Numbered from the stretch's first letter, positions 23,482-32,940 are shown. The stretch is DNA of 35,905 nucleotides from an uncultured Clostridia bacterium (GCA_934122235.1 CAKOWE010000013.1:1-35905); one strand, 5' to 3'. Translations and numbers: made by a program. Notes: generated by a model from the letters alone, not told the origin.

Positions 23482-23838
23482 ATGAATATAAAAAATATAA
23501 GAGAAAAGATAATATGTAATTTAAGAAGAAGTATAAAAAATTACAGGACAAACAAAAATATAACATTACAAGAAGCAAAACAGATAGTTTCTAATTCTTC
23601 TAATGCTATACTAATAGATGTAAGAAGTAAACAAGAGTATGATGAATATCATATAGATGGGGCTATCTGTATACCGCATTATGAAATACAAAGCAGAATA
23701 AAAAAGGAAATTCCAAACAAAAATGCATTAATAATATTATATTGTCAAAGTGGCATGCGAAGCGAAAGAGCAATGAAAATACTATTAATGCTAGGATATG
23801 AAAATGTATATCATGTTAAAAATGGATTAGATGGATAA
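23482..23838 (+). CDS. Rhodanese-domain protein
   Basis: The 118-residue protein is a single rhodanese domain after a short basic N-terminus. AILIDVRSKQEYDEYHIDGA is the CH2A-type start, and the active-site loop is CQSGMRSE (about 92-99) with the sulfur-carrying Cys. It ends GYENVYHVKNGLDG. Such proteins carry persulfide sulfur for thiolation or detoxification; the partner is unknown. AAAGGAAAG lies upstream of the ATG. The stop lies 12 bases inside the 3' end of the oppositely oriented rluA-type gene, so the two overlap tail to tail. Confidence 0.92.
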   Translation: MNIKNIREKIICNLRRSIKNYRTNKNITLQEAKQIVSNSSNAILIDVRSKQEYDEYHIDGAICIPHYEIQSRIKKEIPNKNALIILYCQSGMRSERAMKILLMLGYENVYHVKNGLDG

Positions 23839-24729
23839 TAAAAGGTCGTTTTTTAATTCAACAATATTACGAATATCGTCAGGCAAATTAGCAGTAATGC
23901 TAATTTGTTTTTTTGTTATAGGATGAATAAAAGAAACTTTATATGCATGAAGAGCTTGCCTATCAATAATATTAGAAGATGTTCCGTATAAAGTGTCTCC
24001 AATAATTGGATGTCCAATAAAACTAGAGTGAACGCGTATTTGATGAGTTCTACCTGTTTCTAAAATAAATTTAACTAAGGACATATTATTAATGGTGCCA
24101 ATAACTTCGTAATGAGTTATTGCAACATCACCATTAGAGGAAATTGTTCTTTCTATAATACTGCCTTCTTTTCTGGAAATTGGTGCGTTTATTATTCCTT
24201 TTTGTGTTGATAATACACCGTTTAATATAGCGATATATTCTTTTATGAATTCCTTTGATTTCATTTGTTTTACTAGACATTCTTGTATATATTCGTTTTT
24301 TGCAAATAATACAATTCCAGAAGTATCTTTATCTAATCTGTTAATTGGCCTAATTTTTTTCTTAAAGTTAATTGAGTCAAAATAGTATTTAATACCATTA
24401 GAAAGACTGTCTAAGTAATGTGAGCAGGAAGGATGCACGGGCATTGAACTAGGTTTGTTAACTATTAGTAAACTTTCATCTTCAAATAGGATATTTAAAT
24501 TCATAGGTGTTGAAACTATGTTTGAGTTATCTTCTTCAAAATCGAGTAGTATAGTAATATTATCCCCATCAGAAATTGGAGACCAAACATATGCATTGTT
24601 TCCATTTAAATATATATTATTGTTTCTTTTTAGTTTTAAAATAAGTCGATCTGACATATTAAATTCTAATTTTAATATGTCAAGTATTTTTTTGTAATGA
24701 TTATCATTGTTATTATATTGTAATTCCAT
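23827..24729 (-). CDS. RluA-family pseudouridine synthase
   Basis: The 300-residue enzyme isomerises uridine in rRNA or tRNA. An N-terminal S4-like region (about 10-70) precedes the catalytic domain with LFEDESLLIVNKPSSMPVHP (about 80-99), the catalytic loop RPINRLDKDTSGIVLFAK with its Asp (about 127-144), and ETGRTHQIRVHSSFIGHPII then GDTLYG (about 220-247). The target site cannot be assigned within the family. AGAGG lies 6 bases before the ATG, and TATAAT on the minus strand (24758-24763) could be its -10. It overlaps the rhodanese gene by 12 bases. Confidence 0.93.
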   Translation of the reverse strand: MELQYNNNDNHYKKILDILKLEFNMSDRLILKLKRNNNIYLNGNNAYVWSPISDGDNITILLDFEEDNSNIVSTPMNLNILFEDESLLIVNKPSSMPVHPSCSHYLDSLSNGIKYYFDSINFKKKIRPINRLDKDTSGIVLFAKNEYIQECLVKQMKSKEFIKEYIAILNGVLSTQKGIINAPISRKEGSIIERTISSNGDVAITHYEVIGTINNMSLVKFILETGRTHQIRVHSSFIGHPIIGDTLYGTSSNIIDRQALHAYKVSFIHPITKKQISITANLPDDIRNIVELKNDLLLSI

Positions 24730-24771
24730 ATAAACCTCTAAATATAAAATAATACAGATTATATCACAAAA

Positions 24772-24800
24772 TTGACATAATTTAAATAAAATAGTATAAT
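24772..24800 (+). promoter_or_regulatory. Consensus promoter of the 60-residue protein gene
   Basis: TTGACA (24772-24777), 17 bases and TATAAT (24795-24800) match the sigma-A consensus in full. The start codon lies 34 bases downstream of the -10. Confidence 0.88.
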
Positions 24801-24833
24801 TAAAGTATCTTTATTTTGAAAGGGGTACCAATT

Positions 24834-25016
24834 ATGTTTGAAAGTTTGAGAAATTTCTTTGATTTTCTAGGAGTACACCCATTCTGGCCATCGTTGGTAT
24901 TAGCACTGTCTTTTGTACAATGCTTATTTCCATACAAGCCAGTGGCAAAAATAAAGGAAACAAAAGATAAAGACGGAAAACGGATATTTGTCATTTATGA
25001 GAGTAGAGACAAATGA
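24834..25016 (+). CDS. Small membrane-type protein of unknown function
   Basis: The 60-residue protein has an aromatic N-terminus (FESLRNFFDFLGVHPFW), one hydrophobic stretch with a Cys (about 18-34), and a charged tail with KDKDGKRIFVIYESRDK that could form a beta hairpin. I do not recognise the family. The ATG at 24834 has AAAGGGG upstream; the in-frame TTG 18 bases earlier is less likely. It has its own perfect-consensus promoter and a terminator, so it is a single-gene, probably well expressed unit between rluA and tyrS. Lys/Glu content and codon use look native. Confidence 0.75.
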   Translation: MFESLRNFFDFLGVHPFWPSLVLALSFVQCLFPYKPVAKIKETKDKDGKRIFVIYESRDK

Positions 25017-25044
25017 ATGTTTAATATAAGAAAACCGTAAAAAT

Positions 25045-25084
25045 GATAAGGCATGCTGTAAAAAGCATGTCTTTATCTTTTTTT
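25045..25084 (+). terminator. Terminator after the small protein gene
   Basis: GATAAGGCATGCT (25045-25057) pairs with AGCATGTCTTTATC (25064-25077), with one bulge and one wobble pair, followed by T7. The T-run overlaps the -35 box of the tyrS promoter. Confidence 0.85.
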
Positions 25085-25111
25085 GACAAATAATGTTATA
25101 TATGATATTAT
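25083..25111 (+). promoter_or_regulatory. Promoter of tyrS
   Basis: TTGACA (25083-25088), 17 bases and TATTAT (25106-25111). Only about 29 bases remain before the ATG, so there is no room for a T-box leader. Confidence 0.8.
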
Positions 25112-25140
25112 TTGAGGGCTAAAGAAGGAGAGGATGATAT

Positions 25141-26361
25141 ATGAATTTATATGAAGATTTAAAATGGAGAGGATTAATTCAAGATATAAGTGATGAGGAA
25201 TTAATAAATAAATTAAATAATGAAAAAATTACATTTTATATAGGAACAGACCCAACAGCTGATAGCATGCATATAGGTCATTATTCGTCATTTTTAATAA
25301 GCAAAAGGTTGGCTAAATATGGACATCACCCAATTTTGTTAGTTGGTGGAGCAACTGGATTAATAGGAGATCCAAAACCAACTGCAGAAAGACCAATGAT
25401 ATCTAAAGAAGAAGTACAGAAAAATTTTGAAGGATTAAAAAAACAAGCGGAAGAAATATTTGGATTTGAAGTTGTAAATAATTATGATTGGACAAAGGAT
25501 ATTAATGTTTTAGATTTTTTGAGAGATTATGGAAAATATTTTAATGTTACATATATGCTTGCAAAAGATAAAATAAAAACAAGATTAGAATCTGGAATTA
25601 CTTATGCAGAGTTTTCATATATGATATTACAAGCTTTAGATTTTATGTATTTATTTGAAACAAAGGGATGTGTATTACAAGTAGCTGGTTCAGATCAATG
25701 GGGAAATATTACATCAGGAATAGAATTAATAAAGAAAAAATTAGGAAAAACAGCTTATGGTATGGTAATGCCTTTAGTTTGTGATTCAACTGGTAAGAAG
25801 TTTGGAAAAACAGAAGGAAATGCATTATGGCTAAATAAAGATAAAACTTCAAGTTATGAATTGTACCAATACTTGATTAATTTAGAAGATTCTATGATTA
25901 TAAGTTATTTAAAACAATTAACATTTTTAAGTAAAGAAGAAATAGAAGAAATAGAAAAAGAACATAAGATTCATCCAGAATTAAGAAAGGCGCAAAAAAT
26001 ATTAGCTAGGGAAATAATTACAGATTTACATGGTAAAGAAGAATTTGAAAAAGCAGTTAAAATAAGTGAATGTTTGTTTAACAATGACATAAAAGAATTA
26101 ACTAAAAATGAAATAGAGGAAGGATTTAAAGGATTTCCTGTAAATGAAATAAAAACAGACAGTTTGTTACAGCTTATAATTGATATTGGAGCTGCTGCAA
26201 GCAAGAGAGAAGCTAGAGAATTTATTTCAAGTGGTGCTGTTACAATAAATGGAGAGAAAAAAACAGATATTGATGCAAAGATAGATGATACTATGTTTAT
26301 AGAAAATACATATTTGATTTTAAAAAGAGGAAAGAAAAATTATTATTTGTGCAAAAAATAA
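25141..26361 (+). CDS. tyrS: Tyrosyl-tRNA synthetase
   Basis: It charges tRNA-Tyr with tyrosine. The 406-residue class I enzyme has YIGTDPTADSMHIGHYSSF with the HIGH motif at 44-47, the tyrosine-site segment YAEFSYMILQALDF and QVAGSDQWGNITSGIELI, and the KMSKS-type loop KFGKTEGNALW (about 220). The C-terminal S4 RNA-binding domain starts near AASKREAREFISSGAVTING. GAAGGAGAGG precedes the ATG. It stands as its own unit with its own promoter. Unusually for a Firmicutes tyrS, there is no T-box leader. Confidence 0.98.
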   Translation: MNLYEDLKWRGLIQDISDEELINKLNNEKITFYIGTDPTADSMHIGHYSSFLISKRLAKYGHHPILLVGGATGLIGDPKPTAERPMISKEEVQKNFEGLKKQAEEIFGFEVVNNYDWTKDINVLDFLRDYGKYFNVTYMLAKDKIKTRLESGITYAEFSYMILQALDFMYLFETKGCVLQVAGSDQWGNITSGIELIKKKLGKTAYGMVMPLVCDSTGKKFGKTEGNALWLNKDKTSSYELYQYLINLEDSMIISYLKQLTFLSKEEIEEIEKEHKIHPELRKAQKILAREIITDLHGKEEFEKAVKISECLFNNDIKELTKNEIEEGFKGFPVNEIKTDSLLQLIIDIGAAASKREAREFISSGAVTINGEKKTDIDAKIDDTMFIENTYLILKRGKKNYYLCKK

Positions 26362-26421
26362 AATTAAAATATATTAAACTAATTAGTTGATATTTTCTAT
26401 AGATGATACAAAGGAGAAAAA

Positions 26422-28152
26422 ATGAAAAAGATCATATTAGATATAATAAATAAAAATAAATGGTTATATTTAATTCAACTTATATTTATGATGATAAATG
26501 TATACTTGTTAACAATTCCAGCAAAAATTATAGGAAAAATAGTTGATTTATTATATGATGCACAGAATAATCAACAAGAAATTATGAGTCAAACGTTTAT
26601 TTTAATAGTGATTTGTCTAGTAATGCTAGTTATAAGAATTGTATGGAAGTATTATGAAACCTATTTATCAAGATATATAGAAAAAGAAATAAAAGATAAA
26701 TTATTTGATAATTTAATTAGATTGAATTTAACTGAAATTTTAGGTATTAAAAATGGAGAATTAATGTCTTTCTTTGTACAAGATATCAGGGAAATAAGGC
26801 AATTTTCTTTGAGAGCATCATCACATTTAACAAGAACTATATTTATATTTATATTTGCTATTTATGCTATGATAAAAAATGTAGATTTAAAATTAACTAT
26901 TATAGCATTACTTCCTATAGTTATTACAGTACTATTTTCGATACAAATAAAAACATATATAGAAAAAAGTTATAAAAAGTCAAGAAGATATTTTACGGAA
27001 CTTTCTGAGTATATACAAGAAAGTACAGACGCAATAAGAACAACTAAAGCGTATTCTTGTGAGGATGAGCAAATAAAAGAGTTTATAAATATAAACCAAA
27101 AACTAAGAGGCGCCAATAATTCTGTAGATGCGCACTCAACATTATTGTCTACAGTAACGCACATAGGATTTGGATTATGTTATGGAATTGCTATTCTTTA
27201 TGGAACAGATTTGATTTTAAAAGGAAATATATCAGTAGGTGATTTTGTTGCATTTAATACATATATTACACTTTTCGTAAATCCTGTAAATTGGATACCA
27301 AGATTAATATCTAGATTTAAAAGAGCACAAGTTTCTTATCAAAGATTAGATAAAGTTTTGAATTTACAAAAGGAAAATATCGAGATTGATAAAACATATG
27401 ACGAATTAATTGGAAACATAGAAGTAAAGAATTTATCATTCAGCTATAAAGAAGGTGCAACTCCGGTATTAAATAATGTAAGTTTAACAATCAATAAAGG
27501 AGAAACACTAGGAATTATTGGTACAATTGGAGCTGGAAAAACTACATTGATGAATTTATTACTAAGATTATATGATGTAGAGAATGGAAAAATATTTATA
27601 GATGGAAAAGATATAAATGATATACCTTTAAAGCAGTTGAGGGATAGTATTTCTTATATTACACAAGATAATTTTTTGTTTTCAACTACTTTAAGAGAAA
27701 ATATAAATTTATTTAAAGAGATATATGAGGATGCCGAAATTGAAGAAAGTATAAAAAAATCTATGATATATGATGAAATAATGAGTATGAATGATGGAAT
27801 TAATACAGTTATAGGAGAAAGAGGAATAGATTTATCCGGAGGGCAAAAGCAAAGAGTTGTTATTTCGAGAGCTTTTTTGAACAAGAGCAATATAATAATA
27901 TTTGATGATACTTTTTCCGCATTGGATAATAAAACAGAGAAGAAGGTAATCGAAAATGTTAAGGAACTAACTGATAATAAAACTTGTATTATTGTTTCTA
28001 ATAGGATTTCAGATATAAGAGATGCTAATAAAATTATAGTTTTAAAAAATGGAAGTATTGTTGAAATGGGAACTCATAATGAATTAATATCAAATAAAAA
28101 AGATTATTATAATTTCTTTATAGAACAAGCTAATCAGGTTAATGAAGTATAA
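26422..28152 (+). CDS. ABC exporter half-transporter, degenerate-site subunit
   Basis: The 576-residue protein has an exporter membrane domain of six helices (about 10-310) fused to a nucleotide-binding domain. Walker A is GTIGAGKTT (367-375), signature LSGGQ (471-475) and Walker B IIIFDD (about 491-496). The catalytic Glu after Walker B is Asp here, and the H-loop His is Asn in IIVSNRIS. One non-catalytic site of this kind is typical of heterodimeric exporters such as BmrCD, LmrCD and TM287/288. The partner would be the next gene, 50 bases on, which has a canonical Glu but is frameshifted. Substrates of this family are drugs, lipids or peptides. AAAGGAGA precedes the ATG. Confidence 0.9.
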   Translation: MKKIILDIINKNKWLYLIQLIFMMINVYLLTIPAKIIGKIVDLLYDAQNNQQEIMSQTFILIVICLVMLVIRIVWKYYETYLSRYIEKEIKDKLFDNLIRLNLTEILGIKNGELMSFFVQDIREIRQFSLRASSHLTRTIFIFIFAIYAMIKNVDLKLTIIALLPIVITVLFSIQIKTYIEKSYKKSRRYFTELSEYIQESTDAIRTTKAYSCEDEQIKEFININQKLRGANNSVDAHSTLLSTVTHIGFGLCYGIAILYGTDLILKGNISVGDFVAFNTYITLFVNPVNWIPRLISRFKRAQVSYQRLDKVLNLQKENIEIDKTYDELIGNIEVKNLSFSYKEGATPVLNNVSLTINKGETLGIIGTIGAGKTTLMNLLLRLYDVENGKIFIDGKDINDIPLKQLRDSISYITQDNFLFSTTLRENINLFKEIYEDAEIEESIKKSMIYDEIMSMNDGINTVIGERGIDLSGGQKQRVVISRAFLNKSNIIIFDDTFSALDNKTEKKVIENVKELTDNKTCIIVSNRISDIRDANKIIVLKNGSIVEMGTHNELISNKKDYYNFFIEQANQVNEV

Positions 28153-28202
28153 TAATTGCTCTAATGTTTGTTTATACACGAGAAAGGAAGCAAGATACAC
28201 TT

Positions 28203-29949
28203 ATGAAGAAAAACCAAACAATGAATAGAATTTTAAAAATGATGAAACCACATATAAAACCGATATTAATTATAACAATTTTATCAATTATAATTAATTT
28301 TGGAGAAATATTAAAGCCATATCTAGTTAAAATAATAATTGATGATTATTTATCTGTGGGTATATTTACTAGAGGAGCAATTACTATTGCAACAATAGGA
28401 TGGTTGTATATTGCTATTGTTATTGTTGGTAATGTAATTGATTATATCGCAACAACTGCAACTAACATGCTGGGAGAGAAAGTAATATATTCTTTAAGAA
28501 ACAAATTATTTATATATACTCAAAAAGCTAACATAACTTTTCACGATAATATGTCTTCAGGAAAATTATTTGTAAGAATTACAAATGATGTAGAAGATGT
28601 TGCTACATTGTTTAAAGAAGTGTTAGCAACATTTGTAAAGGATATAGTACTAATAATTGCTATAATAATTATTATGTGTGTGTTAAGTATAAAATTAAGC
28701 ATGGTAAGTTTTATAGTTATACCATTTGTTATAATTTCTTCTTATGTAATTACTAAAATTTTAAATAAAGTTTATGATTTTTCTAAAAATATAAGAACGC
28801 AAGTAAATACATTTTTGGCAGAAACAATTTATGGATTAAAACTTATAAAAGTATTTAATAGGCAGAAAGAAAAACAAGAAGAATGCGAAAGATTAACTAA
28901 AGATTTTTTAGACTCAAGAAAACCAACCGGAATATTAGAAGGATTGTTACCAGCATTATTAACATTATTCGAGAATTTAGGAATTGCAATAATAGTTTGG
29001 GCATGTGTTAATAATTGGTTTGGAATAGAAGTGGATGTTGGAATAGTATATATGTTTATAACATATTTAAAAAGTTTATTTGAACCAATATCAAGGATTG
29101 TTGAGAACATGGAGGTTGTTCAAGAGTCAGTAGTTTCTATTAATAAGATATATGACATATTAGAAAAAGAAGAGTACTTAGAAAAATTAAAAGATGGTAT
29201 TGAAATTTCAGAAACTAAAGGAAAAATTGAATTTAAAAATGTTTGGTTTTCGTATGATGATAAAAATTGGGTATTAAAAAATATCAGTTTTACTATTAAT
29301 CCAGGAGAAAGTGTTGCTTTTGTTGGTAAAACTGGAGCACGGTAAAACTACAATAACAAATTTAATAAATAGGTTTTATGAAATACAAAAAGGAGAAATT
29401 TTGCTTGATGGAATAAATATCAAAGATATAAATTTAAAAAGTTTAAGAAAAAAAATTGGAATAATATTACAAGACCCATTTATATTTGCTAGGTCATTAA
29501 AAGAAAATGTTGCTTTAAATACTAAGATGGATGATGAAACAATAGAAGAGGCATTGCATTTAGCATCAGCTGATGATTTTGTAAATACATTACCTAATGG
29601 AATTAATGAAATTTCAAGAGAAAGAGGAAATGCATATTCTGCTGGACAAAAACAATTAATTGCTTTTGCAAGAATTTTTGCGCATAATCCAGATATATTT
29701 ATTTTAGACGAAGCGACTGCAAGTATTGATACAAATACAGAACAGTTGATACAAAAATCAATAGATATAATATCTTCTAAAAAAACTTCAATATTTATAG
29801 CTCATAGATTATCAACAATAGTGAATGTGAACAAAATAATAGTTCTAGATAATGGAGAAATAATAGAAGAAGGAACGCATAGTGAATTGGTAAATAATGG
29901 AGGATACTATGCTAAATTATACAATTCATATTACGAAAGTCTACAATAG
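28203..29949 (+). pseudogene. ABC exporter half-transporter, frameshifted in Walker A
   Basis: Two abutting frames together encode one complete half-transporter of about 581 residues. The first (28203-29345) holds the six-helix membrane domain and the start of the ATPase domain, and reads GKTGAR then stop. The second continues from KTTITNLINRFYE to the end with SAGQKQL (a variant of SGGQ), IFILDEATASID with the catalytic Glu, and IAHRLSTI. One extra C at 29340 interrupts the GAGKTT codons; removing it restores the frame. This is either a real one-base insertion that inactivates the transporter or a sequencing error. I start at the ATG at 28203, with AAAGGAAG about 12 bases upstream; an ATG at 28164 lacks a ribosome site. 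It is the predicted partner of the upstream gene. Confidence 0.88.
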
Positions 29950-30042
29950 AATATTATATTAGTGTATGTTTATTACATGAAATAAACTATAATTTGTAAG
30001 AGGTTATAAGCTTATAGTTTTGCTATATAAAGGAGAGATGAT

Positions 30043-31728
30043 ATGGAAACCAAATCTAAATACAGAAATATTGCAATATTTTTAGTGATTGTTGCTATTG
30101 CTGTAATAATATTTTTTTATCAAACCCAAAAAATAGGATTTCATGAAGATGAAGTATATACATTAACTTCATCTGTTAATCCGTATAATGGACTTATGTC
30201 AGCATATGCAGATAAAGATACACATACATTAATGTGTGAGAAATATATTTTTAATGATAATTTATTTACAGAAATAAAAAATGCAATTAATTTTGTATTT
30301 AATATGGATAATTATAGTGAAGAAATGGCAGAAATTGACAGAAATGCAAAACCTATATGGAGAACGAAAGAAGAAGTAAAACAGTATGTAAGTTTAAGTC
30401 AAGATAATTATTTAAATTTGAAATCAATATATTATAATCAAGTAAAAGATACTCATCCTCCTTTTTATTATACATTAGTTCATTTTTCAACAATATTATT
30501 TGGAGGAGAGTTTACTAAATATTCAGCATTTTTAGTAAATATAGTAGCTTTTATAGCTAGTTGCTTTGTAATTAAGAAAATTTTAGATACGTTAGAAAAA
30601 GAGAATTTAACGATACCAACACTGATATTTTTTGGACTTTCGATGGGAACTATTACAATGGTATTGTATCAAAGAATGTATATGGTATTAACTTTCTTTA
30701 TATTGCTATATTTTTATTATTCTATTCAATTATATAAAAATAAATTTGAATTAACACCAAAATTTAGTGTAAAATTAGGAATAACAACAGTATTAGGATT
30801 TTTGACACAGTATTATTTTGCTATATATGCATTTTTTATATTAATTATAATGATAATAAGAATGATAAAAGATAAAGAATATAAAAACATGGCAAAATAT
30901 ATAGGATTACATATTATATATGCTATTATAGGAGTGCTTATATTTGTGCCTTGCGTTCATCATTTATTATCATCTGAAAGAGGTATATCAAATTTTGGCA
31001 ATACGGATTATATTAATCACTTGTTAAAATATATTCAATATTTAGCGTATGCCTTTACAATAGATGCTGATATAGGGCTTATGGTTATTTTAATGTTAAT
31101 TATAGTTGGAGCAGTGATATATTTAATAAAAAAGAATAAGGATGTTTTTGTTATTTTATTAACTCTTATACCAAGTATTATATATTTTTTGTTAACTGTA
31201 AAATTAACTTCATACCAAGAATTTAGATATATAATGCCTGTTATACCATTTGTGGTATTGACAATAATGATTATTTTAGATGATATATTTGAGTTTAAAT
31301 ATAAAAATATTTGTATACTGTTTATATCAATATTATTTATAATATTTGGCTTTATTTATTCTTCACCTAAGTTTTTGTTTGAAGAATATCAATCTTCGTT
31401 AGATATTGCAGAAAAAAATAGCAATAAACCATTTGTTTTTGTATATGACAATATATTTAATCATATGCAAAGTATACCTGAAATGATGATTTACAAGAAA
31501 TCAATTATTATAAATTATGATAAAGGCGAGTTACAATATATAATGAATAGTGATGAACTTGATAAGGAAGATTCCTATATATTATGTATAAAAACTTATA
31601 TGGATAATAACAAAATAATAGAAGAAATAAAGCAAAATACAGATTTTAAAAATGTAGAGCAAATTTATTTTGGACCTGAAGCATCATCAGAAATAATCAG
31701 TAATAATTTATATATTGTATCAAAGTAG
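30043..31728 (+). CDS. GT-C-type membrane glycosyltransferase (ArnT/PMT-like)
   Basis: The 561-residue protein has one N-terminal helix (about 10-26), then a loop with GFHEDEVYTL (32-41), whose acidic residues match the catalytic Asp/Glu site of GT-C enzymes, and later DTHPPFYYTLVHFS (about 140), the HPP motif of this group. About ten more helices follow (about 160-440), and a C-terminal extracytoplasmic domain of about 120 residues. Such enzymes transfer sugars from polyprenyl-phosphate donors to lipids, glycans or proteins outside the membrane. The acceptor is unknown. AAAGGAGAG lies before the ATG. A gene for an anchored exported protein follows after 28 bases, so the two may act together. 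Confidence 0.82.
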   Translation: METKSKYRNIAIFLVIVAIAVIIFFYQTQKIGFHEDEVYTLTSSVNPYNGLMSAYADKDTHTLMCEKYIFNDNLFTEIKNAINFVFNMDNYSEEMAEIDRNAKPIWRTKEEVKQYVSLSQDNYLNLKSIYYNQVKDTHPPFYYTLVHFSTILFGGEFTKYSAFLVNIVAFIASCFVIKKILDTLEKENLTIPTLIFFGLSMGTITMVLYQRMYMVLTFFILLYFYYSIQLYKNKFELTPKFSVKLGITTVLGFLTQYYFAIYAFFILIIMIIRMIKDKEYKNMAKYIGLHIIYAIIGVLIFVPCVHHLLSSERGISNFGNTDYINHLLKYIQYLAYAFTIDADIGLMVILMLIIVGAVIYLIKKNKDVFVILLTLIPSIIYFLLTVKLTSYQEFRYIMPVIPFVVLTIMIILDDIFEFKYKNICILFISILFIIFGFIYSSPKFLFEEYQSSLDIAEKNSNKPFVFVYDNIFNHMQSIPEMMIYKKSIIINYDKGELQYIMNSDELDKEDSYILCIKTYMDNNKIIEEIKQNTDFKNVEQIYFGPEASSEIISNNLYIVSK

Positions 31729-31756
31729 TATAATTTATAAAATGGGGGAGTAATGT

Positions 31757-32689
31757 ATGAAAAATTTTTTAAAAAATAACAAAAAAATTTTAATTATGAT
31801 AGTTTTAGTTTTAATAGTGATAGCTGTTATATGTAGTTTACTTTTATCAAAGAAAAAAGTGAATGAACCAGATAAGGTTAATGCAAATAAACAAGAACCA
31901 CAAAATTTGACTGAAGCGGTTGCCCAAAAAAATAATAAGGAAGTAGATAGTTATAAAAGAATTAATAGTGGTGCAGAAATTTTAAATGAAAATACAATGT
32001 TTATGAAATATGCTTTTGCTAGTAATAATGGATTATATATTTTTAATTCAGAGGAATTAGAAAATGGAAATTTTGTTTACAAAAAAGTGTATGATGTTCC
32101 AAGTAATATAAAAATACTGAATTTAAAACCTAGTTTAGGAGCAGATATAGATTTTGTTGATACTAATGATACAATATATGAATTGTATGATGAGAATATA
32201 GACAATAAAAAAGCGGGAACAAACTATGAAAGTTATGAAATAGCACAATATAGATTCCAAAAAAGCTATATTGAGTCATATTCTGAACTTTATCTTGGAC
32301 AAAAACAAACTTACGACTTTGTTGCAAATGGATTAATTGTGAAAAACAATAAATTATATACCCATGATTATGAAAAACCAGCTAATTTAACTGAAGTACA
32401 TGGAAATTATGAAGGAGAAAAAATAATTAGAATATATAATGAAAAAATCTTGAAAACAGACAAGGGCTTCTATGAGATATATAGTTATTACACAGGAAAT
32501 GGACCAACAACTACTACAATGAAAATTGAACTTTTGAGCAAATATAAGGATGAAGTATTAACTTTTACATATAAGTATGTTGTTCTTAAAGATTATACAT
32601 TAATACCTATAAGAGATTTGATACCAGATTATGGTGAGAATTATTATATAACGCCAAGATCAGAAAAACCGGATTCATTTGTAATATAG
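31757..32689 (+). CDS. Anchored exported protein of unknown function
   Basis: The 310-residue protein has a Lys-rich N-terminus, one membrane helix (about 11-30), a low-complexity linker rich in Asn, Lys and Gln (about 34-65) and an extracytoplasmic domain rich in Tyr and beta-type sequence. I recognise no family. The Cys at about 26 lies inside the helix and is not a convincing lipobox. GGGGGAG precedes the ATG at 31757, 28 bases after the glycosyltransferase stop, so the two are probably co-transcribed. A role as a partner, acceptor or regulator of the glycosyltransferase is only a suggestion from position. Confidence 0.7.
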   Translation: MKNFLKNNKKILIMIVLVLIVIAVICSLLLSKKKVNEPDKVNANKQEPQNLTEAVAQKNNKEVDSYKRINSGAEILNENTMFMKYAFASNNGLYIFNSEELENGNFVYKKVYDVPSNIKILNLKPSLGADIDFVDTNDTIYELYDENIDNKKAGTNYESYEIAQYRFQKSYIESYSELYLGQKQTYDFVANGLIVKNNKLYTHDYEKPANLTEVHGNYEGEKIIRIYNEKILKTDKGFYEIYSYYTGNGPTTTTMKIELLSKYKDEVLTFTYKYVVLKDYTLIPIRDLIPDYGENYYITPRSEKPDSFVI

Positions 32690-32725
32690 AAAAACTAGTT
32701 TATATTAAAAATAAAAAAAGAGACC

Positions 32726-32755
32726 TTCACAAAAATAAATTTTGTTGAATATAAT
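32726..32755 (+). promoter_or_regulatory. Candidate promoter of the peroxiredoxin fragment
   Basis: TTCACA (32726-32731), 18 bases and TATAAT (32750-32755), about 30 bases before the fragment's ATG. CCTTCAC here and GTGGAGG at 32770-32776, which holds the ribosome site, are complementary with one wobble and could hide that site in a hairpin. Confidence 0.45.
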
Positions 32756-32784
32756 ATACAAAATTTATAGTGGAGGTTTTTTAT

Positions 32785-32940
32785 ATGGATTATGAAATAA
32801 TGATGAATGGAACAGTGAGGATCGGACAACATGCACCAGATTTTGAGGCTACAACGACGATGGGAAATAGATGCTTAAACGATTACAAAGGAAAATGGTT
32901 AATTTTATTTTCACATCCAGGAGATTTTACCCCCGTATGA
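32785..32940 (+). pseudogene. Peroxiredoxin N-terminal fragment, stop at the catalytic Cys codon
   Basis: GTGGAGG and an ATG at 32785 open a 51-codon frame reading GQHAPDFEATTTMGNRCLND then YKGKWLILFSHPGDFTPV, the clear N-terminal half of a Prx6/AhpC-like peroxiredoxin. The next residue in the family is the peroxidatic Cys, but the codon at 32938-32940 is TGA. If the TGA is read through, only 15 more codons follow before TAG, and they (AYNLGKFENKHQLPI) do not match the TTEF block that normally follows the Cys. The rest of the enzyme (about 150-170 residues) is absent. It is best read as a deletion remnant; the TGA-as-selenocysteine alternative is discussed in the findings. Confidence 0.8.

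Noticed and set aside
29311..29345. Programmed ribosomal frameshift in the ABC exporter gene
   Set aside because: There is no slippery heptamer at the shift and no following structure that I can see. A simple one-base insertion explains it.
30005..30016. A perfect palindrome TATAAGCTTATA before the glycosyltransferase gene
   Set aside because: Twelve-base palindromes made mostly of A and T are expected by chance at this composition, and there is no second copy at a regulatory distance.
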